Below are positions 36,401-48,400 of a DNA stretch of 64,000 bases, one piece after another. Source of the stretch: Aplectana chamaeleonis (taxonomy: Eukaryota > Nematoda > Chromadorea > Rhabditida > Cosmocercidae); assembly GCA_029168955.1 (NCBI GenBank), contig JAPDOI010000121.1:744001-808000 (forward strand), given 5' to 3'. Position 1 is the first letter of the stretch. The number at the start of each line of letters is the position of its first letter. Made by a program: the position numbers and the translations under genes. Below the pieces are notes generated by a model. It made no database searches. It had not been told where the DNA came from and worked only from the letters and a program-made list of their open reading frames with translations.

Positions 36401-39400
36401 ATCTTCAAAATCAACTATAAGACGTACGACCCCCCATTAAAAATCAAAATTTCAACTACAAAAAAAAGAAGCTGAAATGCTCATGGAATTCCCCACAAAT
36501 GGCCACAATTTCATTTCGCAACCCGACTGGTTACAAGGATTCGGGCGAGGTAAAGTGGTGCACGTTGGCAAGCCACGTTGGCAAATCGCAGGGTTTTTGC
36601 CATCACTATCCAACGAGTGGCATCCCTTCAGCAATAGGATTTCGAACCACCAAGGGCACAAATTCGGAGGTATTGGGACTGTGTCAAAACTTGCACAGAG
36701 CTTTTTCTCCCAGCTTTTCAAAGTTCCGAAATAATAGTACTTAGAAATATGTAAGGCGCCATAAAGGGCGCCACGCCCGGACGCCATTGTAGGAAGGGCG
36801 CGAGGCCTGGGCGCATTCTATTATTGCAATATCACCCTTGGTCGTTCTTGTTAATTCTTCGCCTGAGTGGAGGCGAATCGGTATTTTTCGAATTCTTCGA
36901 ATAAATTATTACTGGAAAATGACATCATCAATTAAGCGAAAAGTCGATAATCAATAATCGATATACCCGGCTACACTTCGAGGCCTCTTCCACCCCCACC
37001 CCAGCCTTCTCCGTGGATTCTACAACAACCTATCCACCATCTACCCATATTCATCGTAGCTATTCATCACCATTCATCGTTTCTACGTATTTGTCGCCTC
37101 ATCCTTCTGTCATCCGTCTACTGTCTACATCATCTCTTCCGTTCGAGCAGTTCGACTAAGGCGCAGTACCCTAGTGGCAGGGGGCTATTCGATTGATGAG
37201 TTGAATTTTTTAAATTGCCACCATTAAAGGTCGTAATTTTTGGTGTTCACATGTCGTCGTTTCTGTCTGCCGTCACCAAATTCAGAGGCCGTAAACGGGG
37301 ACTTGTGGATCCAGGCTCACCCTCTGATGGGCAGGATGCACTCGCCCAGGCTATCGAACAAATGGAGGCCGACGATGCGATGCCAGTGTATATGAAAACC
37401 ATTATGGAATTTCTGATCTTATCCAAGGACAAGTCCGTAACTGTTCCTGCTGACAACACGAGCCTTGTTGAGGAAAATCGGCTACTGAAAGAAGAAAATG
37501 AAAGTTTGCGTAGTTTGATAATCTCTCTCAAAAAACCTGATAATTCTACTGTCTCTAATCATATATCACGCCCCAGTTCAGTCGTTTGTTGTACTAGCAC
37601 CCAAACTCCTGCATTTGATACTCTTGATGTCTCACACTGCGATCAAAAGGAAATGTCGCGCTCAATTGTAATTGCTGGAATTCCAGAGTCCTTCCATCCA
37701 GTAGCTTCTACACGATTAGCATACGACTATGATTGTGTTAAAAAAGTATTTGATTTTCTCGATATCAGTTGTACACCGGTGAACGTTTATCGATTAGGTT
37801 CTACGCGTTACCGTAATCCTCGTCTATTAAAGGTCGTCTTGCCCTCAACCCAGTTTAGGAATCAGGCCATAAAATGTGCCCCTCAACTCAGGGCTTCGCC
37901 CTACAGGGGCACTTTTATACGTCCTTCTCTTCCAAAAAATGAGAGGGGCCGGCCACGCCATCCTGAATTGAGAAGGGGGCCGGGCAATCCTAATACGTCT
38001 TTTCGTAATTATGCTAATGCTGAAACCGCAAATGCCCCCATTCCAGTCTCGGCCGCTCCCAGTATTGTTCGTAACATCACGTCCTCCATCAATCAACCCA
38101 CATTTTCAGCGAACCATCACTCTGTTCCCAATACGGTTACTGGTAATTGTACTCCTCTCCTCCCAAATCCTATCCTTGATGGTTGTACTCAATCAGTGTC
38201 AAATCATATTCTCGACAATTGTACTCCTAGCATTCCTCATCTACCCCAACCTAGCCGCTTTAGTTTGGAAAATCTTCAGCCAGTTGTTATTGCTAGCGAT
38301 CAATCGCCATCGGTTGACTCGGATATGTCGATTCATGTTGTGTCCGGGGATTCCAGTCCATCTTTAAACTAGTAGAAATTCCTCGGTTGACTGATCAAAA
38401 CTCGGAATCCATTGATGTACTTGAAACTGGCTCTCACTCTTATTCTGACATTGAACAAGTTAATACTGCGTGTTCACTGCGTACTGGTACATTTTGCATT
38501 TCAACCAATATACGCTCGCTCCCCAAAAATATGGGATTTCTTGGTTTTCTCATGAAACAACGTCAGTTCAGTGTTATTGCCCTCACTGAAACGTGGCTGA
38601 CGCATATGATAACGGACGCCTCTTTGCTAGGTGAGTGGTCTGACATTTATGACCTACTCAGATGTGATCGAAAGCATAAAAGAGGTGGCGGTGTGGCATT
38701 TTTGGTTAAAAAGGCTCTTTTTCCCAGGCTCATTGTCATGCACTCGGTTCCTGATGGTTATGAGATTATTTGTGCTGATATCACCTCTGGTGAGATGGTT
38801 ATTCGTATCATTTTGGTTTATAGGACTCCCTCATGCACCTCAGCCCAGTTTAGTCTATTGATCGAAACACTTAGTGATCTTGTATCTTGTAACCATCCCT
38901 GTATTATTACAGGTGATTTTAACCTTCCCAACGTCAACTGGGACCAACCTAATGAGCGTAATGTCATTGGAGCTAATCTTTTTGACCTACTTGGGTTGTT
39001 TCTAGACTACAATTTTTCCCAACTTGTAACGTCGGGAACCCATGGGAATAATATCCTGGATTTGCTGGTAACTAATGATACTGATCTTGTGGACAACATC
39101 GAAGTTTGTGACCCCGTAGGGACAAGTGATCATGCTACAATTCATTTTGAACTCAACTTTCCCACCCCTGCGAGGGATTGTAAAGTGCTCAGAAGGGACT
39201 TCAAAAATGCTAATTTTCCCGAGATCTTTGGGTATTTGAACGGTGTGGACTGGTATTGGGCGTTTAACACTGCTGACTCGGTTAATGCTAAATATGAAAT
39301 GTTTATTTCTATTCTGCAGCATTGCATTCATCTTTTTGTACCGCTCATAGAAGTTTTCAAGGGCACGGACCATCTTCCGGAACATTTGCAGCGCCTGGCG

Positions 39401-42400
39401 TTTAAAAAATCACAGGCATGGAATCGGGCTAGATCAACCAATGCAGCAAATGATTGGGAGGTCTATAGAGTTATATGTTGGAGATTTGACAAGCAATTGA
39501 AAAAATTCAACAGAAATGTCGAAAAGAGAATAATTGAATCAGGTAAAAAAAATTCTTTCTATAGACTTTTGAATGCTAGATTGAGAAACAAACCCCGATT
39601 AGGGCCTATTGAATTTGAGGGGTCCATAATAACAGGCGATAAAGAGAGGTCGGAAATATTTTCATGTGTTTTTGAAAAGGCTTTTTGCGAGGATGATGGA
39701 CCTAGTGACCCTATGAATCTTGCCCAGGAATTCAATACAATGGACGATTCTGTTTGGTTTTATCCAGAGGATGTCCACAAGTTCCTTTCTAGCTGGCCTA
39801 TTTCATTTTCCGATACACCGGACCATTTGCCTTTGAAGTTTATTAAACAAGTAGCCCACATTATAGTTGGACCGCTCACATATATTTTTAATCTCTCGTT
39901 CATGCGAGCAGAGGTTCCCGATAGGTGGCGTGTAGCCTTTGTCACACCTATTCCGAAAAAGCCCCCTCATACTAACCCCGAAAACTTTAGGCCAGTAAGC
40001 ATTACCTCTACTTTCAGTAGGTTGTTCGAGAAGATCCTTAAGGTCAGAATATGTAAGCATCTGGAGGACCACTCAATAATTTCGGAATCCCAACATGGTT
40101 TCCAAAAGAAAAAGTCGACGGTGACGGCCATGTTGCAATCACTCAATGAATGGACCTCACATGTGGATGAGGGAAAAGAGGTTGATGTCATCTATGTTGA
40201 CTTTTCCAAGGCTTTCGACAGGGTCTCTCATTCCAAACTCATGCTGAAGCTCGGCCAAGTTGGTATTCATCCTAGAATTATAGCATGGATAAGAGCCTTT
40301 TTAAGCAATAGGTCGTTTGTTGTTCGAGTTAATTCAACTTTTTCTGATCCCAAACCCGTTTGCAGTGGCGTACCTCAGGGAGGAGTTTTGTCTCCAATAC
40401 TATTTAATATATTTACTTACGAACTGCCACGACTAGTTACATTTGGTACGGTTAAATGCTCTGCTTTTGCTGATGATTTCAAAATTTTCTCTCCGATTAA
40501 TACGCCAAGTGACAAGGAGTACTTGCAAATCGCGTTGGATAAGGTTGTAAGTTGGTCTAAAGACTGGAGCATGTTGCTTTCAAAAGAAAAAACTAAAGTC
40601 CTGCACATTGGAAGCAATAGTTCAGGTGATTTTTATACCGTTGATGGTCAGCAGCTCCAGGCTGTCGATGAGATAATGGATTTGGGTTTCCTGATACGCA
40701 GCGATCTCACCTTTGATGCTCATTGTGCTAAGGCTGTGTCCAGAGCTAGTAAAGTTATGTATAGCATGTTCAGAGCCCTGTCCAGCAATAGCGAAAGGGT
40801 GCTTCTCAATGCGTACAAAACATATGTTAGACCACACCTTGAAAATGGAACTGTAATTTTCAACCCCCACAAGGTCTCGACCACGGGTGCGTTGGAAAAA
40901 CTCCAAAACAGGTTCACACGCAAGGTGATGATCCGGGCCATGGGCCTCAGCTATAGTGAAATGCCGTGCAGCTTTGCTAGGAATAAGGAGCTACAACTTG
41001 AATCGCTGGCCTGCAGAAGGAAAAGGTTCGATCTTCTGATGGTGTATAAGATCTTGTATGGCCTTGTGGGACTCAAGCCAAACGATTTCCTCCAATTCAG
41101 GGCATCTACCACAAGGGGCAGCAGTTTTAAGCTCGTCCGCAACATAGCCAGGAGGAGTTTGAGGCATCACTTCTTTGTTAATAGAGCAGGAAGTGAGTTT
41201 GAAAAGTTACTCAAAAGGGGCAACCTCCCTACAACTCTTTCCGCGTTCAAACGTAGCTTGGAGCAGTACTTGATGACTGAGGATGATTGAGCCTGTTTCA
41301 ATTCATATTGCTACTGTATCCGTTTCCTGTTTTTTGATTTCAGTGCTTTTCATTTGTTTTCCTATTTAACTTAATTATGCAGGCACGACCTGTAATAAAC
41401 AAATACAAATACAAAAACTCAAAATAATGATTACAATCTTCAATTCGTAATCGATTACAGGAGCAAATATCCGAAATCGCCTTTTTTAGGCGTTGATATC
41501 TCAGAAACTAGCTGAAATTAAAATTTGTCTTTTGGTGAGGACTTTTCTCCTGGGCCAAAAATTTTTTCGATTTCAGAAAGGGAGGGAAACTTTGACGTTT
41601 GGCTAAGCTTGAGGTGGATACAAAAATCAGACGTGGACATTTTCTCCGGAAGCCTTCGTGATCCAGTTAATTACCATGTGTTACAAGGTATAGCAAAAAT
41701 ATATTTGCATAAAATGTTCTGATTCCTAAAATTCTTCGAGTTATATTCGCCCGTAAACTTTATCCCAGTGCCCAGAATTCACGATTAACGCCCGCGTTCG
41801 GACGGGTGTCGGGTTGTTTTTTTTCAATTTTTGCATATTCCAGCCCGCTCAATTTTTTTCCTGAATGAATTTTGGTTGGGCTAGTGGTGAATCGCTGGAA
41901 ATTTGTTAAAATCAGCCTACTGCCGACTTTTTTCCAGGATGATTTTCGTTGGGGCTACGAGCGGGCTGTTTTTTATGCAGTTTCATTTTATTTTTTTTCT
42001 TTGATTCTGTCCGGAGTCTTTAATGAAAAACAGAAGGACCCAATTTTTCCTGAAGGGGGGGGGGTCGCTATAATTTCCCATGATTTTAGGCGCGAACCGG
42101 CCTCCGAGGGGGGGGGGGGGGTGGGAAGTATTTTGCGGCCTTTGCCAACGGGCTGCTGGACCCTGGCTGGGCGCACAGGGGTGCGTTCCAAGAACGTTCC
42201 CACGACGCTGTGGGAGAAAAAAACAACCTCCCCATGAACAAGTTTGCTTTCCATGCATGCGAATTATAACTGAAAATTGCTCGCACGTGGTCGTAGCTAC
42301 GATTCCATGGACGTGGCTTGCCATGGGAATGTTCTTGGAACGCACCCCAGAATACTCGTCGATGGGAAAAGGCGGAAAACCACGAGCACATAATTTGTGA

Positions 42401-45400
42401 GAAACGAAGGTAGCAATAGTCGAAAAAATCGTTAAATGAGGAGTATGCCATCGGAGTCCCCCGTTGTTTCCCGCGTGGGAGCTTTTTGGTTGAGACGCAG
42501 TGCACGGGGCGAAGCCCCCGCCACAGTTTGCCGAAAACCATCCGAGTTCGTTGTGTGAGGTGGTGGCTAACATGGCTGATACGTGTGAATGATAAGCCTA
42601 ACACGTGTAACTCTAACAAACACCGTTGCGAGGGTATAAAAGGAGCAGTGAGCGAGGTTAGATTCATTCCATTTTCGCCCGAAGCTACTGCCTCGACGCC
42701 TACTGCCTCGAATACAGCCAAACAACGTCGGTGAGGAGAAGTTCTCTGGTGCACACATAAAGTGTGGGACCGCATCCTTCTGTTTGTTTTGATGAATAAA
42801 AGTTGTTTGAATCTCTCTGGTCGGAGCACACCGAAGTTGCCATTGGCACAGTCAGACTCCTAGCTACTTCCACCCGGTCATTAGCTATGGACAACATATG
42901 ACCCGGGAAGCATCCAGACGCAGTCGGTGTGAATTCGTACGACGAGTTTGCGTGCAAACGATCGACATCAACCGGTTAGACTTCGGACAAAGGCAGGCGG
43001 ACTCGCAAGGTGCATTTTCTGCACCCGTCTGCCGCAATTTTTGGCAAGTATCGACCGTGTGAGCCTCATCCGACTCTATCGGGGCTTGAAGGCGACGATC
43101 ACAAATGATTCTCTAGACTTCGAATCTCGGGCAAATGCGTGGCGTAACACCTAGGAAGAGATTTATATTTATTCCTAGTGCTTCCACTAAGTCGTCCAAA
43201 TACTAACACAAATCAATATTGATTTTGAGACAACTCGAACAGCTATTGCGATTTCGTAGGATATCATACGTTTCTGAAGCGGAAAATCTACGACTCCAGA
43301 ACAAGTGCACTTTTCTATTTTGCATCAAAAACTGTATATTTCTCTGTTGGAAAAAAGAACATGATTCTTACCGGGAGCGTATTTTCCAAGACACCAGTGA
43401 GCAATGGGAAACAGTATAAAACACCATCCTCGGCTACAGCATATGCCCATTCACCACGCGGTGAGACTATGCAGGCTATGAATTCACCTTCCGCCCCACG
43501 CTTTCCTGACGTCATAGATCTAACCACCTATAAACAAAATTTTAGAGACCTTACAAAAATGGGCTAACAGGCACTAAAGTTTTGCTAACCTGTCCTTGGG
43601 GATTCACAACGTAGAGCGTATTGGAACGGTTACAAACGATTATTTGATCGGTTTTTGGGATCGGAGTGACAGAGTTGACGGGTACATCACCAGCGATACG
43701 GAACGTCGTAGAACATTCTGCAGTTTTGAGATTCCATACGCGAAGTGTACCATCCGCGGAACACGACACCTAGAACAACGCGCTTCCAAGATATACAGTG
43801 CGTTTCACCAGTATACGTCCACTCAAACGTGCTATAGAACTCATATTCAAAATTGTGTGAGAACGTACACACAATTACCATGTAAAAAAAGGCTACGAAT
43901 GCCAAATTTCCTGAATCAGAACTCTGACATGGTTCTTCATAACAATTTGTTCAACTTTCCAAGGTTTCATCAGAATACGTCCACTTCGTGCGTGACGATA
44001 TCACTGGATTTTTCCGCTTCTATGAGCGCGTGTATACAGACAAAAATCAGCAGTAGTATGACTTTCCCAAACGTCATGTACTTCTCGGCAACCAACGAAG
44101 AAGAAGTGCACCTCCATGCTCACCATAGCGCCAGACTCGGCAATCGAAGCTTCGCGATGCAAATTGACCGCTGGCAATGTGTTGTCAACAGCCTACCGAG
44201 CTTTTTTTTTGCCCAATTCCGATGCCTACGAGCACGTCACATTCTTCCAATATTTGTGGAAACCCTCTGCAAGATATTGACGAAAAAAGGACTCAGCACT
44301 AATGCATGTGCGATCCAGGTTCGGGCCGAATTCCACCTGAATATTCGATATGATTCGCACAAGGAAACACAACAAAAGAATGGGACAAGATGAGTTTGCT
44401 GGCAAAACCTTCACTCCGATTCCAGAAATTAATTCAGCTTATCACGGTGGTCGTTTTCGAGGACAGTATGTTCGATCTTGATCAGTCCTATAGCGTTGGG
44501 CATGCCTGACACAATTTAGGAGACACTTCTGTCCAATACAGTCGGCGCCAGCCATATGCTGGATCACCGCTTATGCGATGGGTGTTCTGTGTCGGTAGGA
44601 CATTTAGCTGGTGTCCGTTTCTTACAGGAGAAGTGCCAGACCTTCCGTTCCCCCCAACCTTATTCATTTTTTAGCCGCCATCACTCCCTTGCCGGTGATA
44701 TTTGTACTTCACGGAAAAGCTCTTAGATTCAACGACCGGATGGTTTACACCCTTTCGTAGCTGCTCAGCACCACAGAAGAGCTAAAGAGAGCAATTTTTT
44801 ATGTGAGAAGCAGTTTCGAGGTTGCAGCTCTCAACATGAAGACAATCACTTGGACCAACTGACTCATCGGACTGGCCACCAAAAAGGGACCACCTAACGA
44901 CTATTGCATTTCGCAAAGCGCTGTAGACGTATACAAGCGAAACGGCGGTGCAAATTCGAGGACAGCGTTATAAAAACACCCGCTTTTTTTCTGAGAATTT
45001 TTCTTTCGAGAATATGTGCATGCTGAATCTTGGTAACATTTAGCAAAAAAAAATAATCTGAGCTCTATTTAAAATTTAAGCAAAAAATGATGGTAGACGT
45101 ATACTGGTAAAACGCACTGTATTCCCAATGTGAGCAGTACCCAGCACACTTCGTCTGGTAGGAGTAGACACTTACCGCTTGATTCGTGTCTTCGAGATAA
45201 CGAACGTCTGTTACGAATGACGTATGTCCTCTGAGTTCTTTCAAGCACTTCCCACTCTTCAGTCCATGAACTCTGAAGAAAAAATATGTATCCGAACTTA
45301 ATTGTATCTAATCTTACAACTGAGGCAAAATACGATTACACAAATGCTTGTGGATCTAGTACACGAAAAAGCAGCTGGGCATGAGTTGACCTGTGTTCAT

Positions 45401-48400
45401 GTCGTCACTACAGCCCGTTTTTTCTAGGCCACTAAAGAAAACAAAAACCTGAATGAAGCGTGCGTCGCTATTAGGCGGCCAAACTCGCCTACGGCTCCTC
45501 CTCTCTGTGAACTGAGTTCAAAAGGCGAGGAGTTGGATTTGCACCATCAACCTCATTCGGTTATAACGAGAACTGCGAGAGCTACCTACGGGCCTAGTGA
45601 CCCTTACATTCTAACCCGAGAATTCAGTAAAATGGACGATTCTGTTTGGTTTTATTCAGAGGATGTCCACAAGTTCCTTTCTAGCTGGCCAAATTCTTTT
45701 TCTGATACACCGGACCATTTGCATTTAAAATTCATTAAACATGTAGCCCACATCATAGTTGGACCGCTCACATATATTTTTAATCTTTCGTTCATGCGGG
45801 AAGAGGTTCCGGATAGATGGCGTTTCGCCTTTGTAACTCCTATTCCGAAAAAAAAGCCGTCTCATACTAACCCTGAAAACTTCAGGCCAGTAAGCAAGCA
45901 TTACCCCGATTTTCGGGAGGTTGTTCGAGAAGATTCATAAAATGAGAATATGTAAACATTTGGAGAACCACTCAATTATTTCGGAATCTCAACATGGTTT
46001 CCAGAAGAAAAAGTCGACGGTGACGGCCATGTTGCACTCACTTAATGAATGGACCTCACATGCTGATGACGGAAAAGAGGCTGATGTCATCTGTGTTGAC
46101 TTTTTCAAGGCTTTCGACAGGGTCTCCCATTCCAAACCCACGTCTAAGCTCGCCCAAGTTGGTATTTATCCTAGAATTATGGCATGGAGAAGAGCCTTTT
46201 TAAGTAATTGGTCGTTTGTTGTTCGAGTTAACTCAACTTTTTCTGATCTCAAACCCGTTTGCAGTGGCGTACCTAAGGGAAGAGTTTTATAACCAATTTT
46301 ATTTAATATACTTACTTATGAACTGCCACGATTAGTTAAGTTTGGTAAGGTCAAATGCTCTGCTTTTGCCGATGATTTCAAAAAAAAAATTCTCTCATCC
46401 ACACGGCAATAGACAGGATTTATCAGCAAATGGCTTTGGATAAGGCCGTAAATTGGTCCAGAGACTGAAGTATGTTACTTTCAAGAGAAAAAAATTTAAA
46501 ATTTTGCACATCGGGAGCGATAGTGCAGGTTCTACTTATACAACTGCTGGCCAGCAGCTCCAGGCTTTCGATGAGACAATGGATTTAGGTTTCCTGTAGA
46601 GTGTTGCCCGAATATTCGTTTATTCGAATAATATTCGAATATTCGAATAATTCGAATATTCAAAGAAGTGGATTATTCGGGTTATTCGAATACTCGAATA
46701 TTCAAAGAAGTGGAATATTCGTTTATTCGAATAATCGAATATTCAAAGAAGTGGATTATTCGAATTATTCGTTTATTCGAATATTCAAGAAAAATTATTC
46801 GTTCCAACACTCTAGTTTCCTGGTCCGTAACGATCTCACTTTTGATGCTCACTGTGCTGAGGCTGTGTCTAGAGCAAGTAAGGTTATGTATAGCATGTTC
46901 AGAGCTCTGTACAGTAATAACGAAAAGGTGCTACTTATTGCTTGTAAAACCCATGTAAGATCACACCTTGAGTATGCTACTGTGATCTCCAACCCTCACA
47001 AGGTCTCAACTATACATTGGATCCGACTCACTCATTTTCGGATATCCATTCGAATGAACCGAAATTTTTATGATTCAAAATCCGATTCACCGAAAAAACG
47101 TCAAAATCCGAATGATCCAAAATCCGAATCACCGAAAAAGTGTCGAAATCCGAATGATCCGGAGTCCGATTCACCGAAAAAACGTCTAAATCCGAATGAT
47201 CCAAAATCCGATTCACTCGCACCGTCACCGCAAAAGCGAGTTTTGCTGCGACGCCACTCTGAAAGGCTCTTAGAGGCATGGTATATTTTGCCGCTGTCAT
47301 GACCGACAGGCATGCAATCTAGCACTGCGGGACCTGCATCGTACCAACGGCATCGGTCGTCGTAGGCACGAGTATTGCGCGTCTGTCGCAGCGACGTGAC
47401 ACGTAGAGCCGACATACTGCGAATGAGCTGAAGCCTGTCGCTGCCTCTATCTCTGTCGCGGCCGAAGCTTGTAACACTCTGCGACAGCGACAGGTTTATA
47501 GGGTGGAAGCTCCGCGAAAGGCGCTAGGTGCCGTTGTGCAGAGCGACAGTGTGTCGCAAAAATATACCATACCTCTTATGACTCATTGAGAGTTCGATTG
47601 CCTACCAAAAACCATGTGTATTGATCGAACGGGCAATTCTTTTTTAAGTGGATTAGACAGAAACTCACGAGTATTTATGAATTCGATGTGAAGGATTGAT
47701 ACTCATGATACTCTTTCAGACTAATGCTTTAACATTACACTCACTTTGAAGAGATTGTGAAAGGTGATCACATCTGTTTGGTTTGCAAATATTCCGAGAT
47801 AAAGATGATTAGCATTGAATTCATTTATCATAGTAAGGTAGAAAAATCTGTTTTTTTTTGAGAATTTTCACCAGAATATCAATTTTGGATAAACTTTTTG
47901 AATTATACCATCTTGTATCCGACCGGATATCTGACTCGGATACTCGGATTCCGACTCACCGAAAAAAGGTCAAAATCCGAGTGATCCAAAGTCCGAATCA
48001 CCGAAAAAACGTAATTTTCGGATTGATCCGAGATCCGACTATCCGTTTCGCCTCCCTATCCGAATGAATCGGATTATCCGATCTTACTATTTCGAATCTA
48101 TCCGTTTGAGTCGGATATCCGCGACCTTTGATTTTTGAGTTATCCGAAATCCGAGTATCCAAATTTTTTTGATTCGGATCCAATGTATAGTCTCAACTAC
48201 TGTTGCGTTGAAGAAACTTCTAAACAGATTCACAGGCAAGGTGATGATGAGGGTCAGAGCACTCAATTATAGTCAAATGCCTTGCAGTATTGCTAGGAAT
48301 GAGAAGCTGCAACTGGAGTCGCTGGCCTGCGGAAGGAAAAAGTTCGATCTCTTGATGATTTATAAGATCTTATTTGGCTATGTTGGACTTAAGCCAACTG

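Larger units (their letters stand above)
36970..41416 (+). mobile_element. CR1/L2-type LINE, copy B, apparently intact
   Basis: Plus-strand non-LTR retrotransposon in smu-1 intron 13, opposite to the gene. It has a pyrimidine-rich leader (from about 36970), ORF1 from ATG 37251, a -1 overlapping ORF2 from TTTAAAC at 38363, a 3' UTR, a terminal hairpin (41378-41394), AATAAA and an ACAAAT tandem tail. All visible catalytic motifs are intact and there are no internal stops. The 5' boundary is an estimate, and no target duplication was recognised. Confidence 0.85.

Noticed and set aside
36452..36787. ORFs of 81-111 codons open on both strands
   Set aside because: No recognisable domains; possibly repeat-derived.
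41983..42829. 196- and 247-codon minus-strand ORFs
   Set aside because: They cross poly-G runs, a MITE and the LTR-like block; the composition is not protein-like.
43596..44393. 265-codon plus-strand ORF
   Set aside because: It runs antisense across smu-1 exon 12 and has no recognisable domain; it is a shadow.
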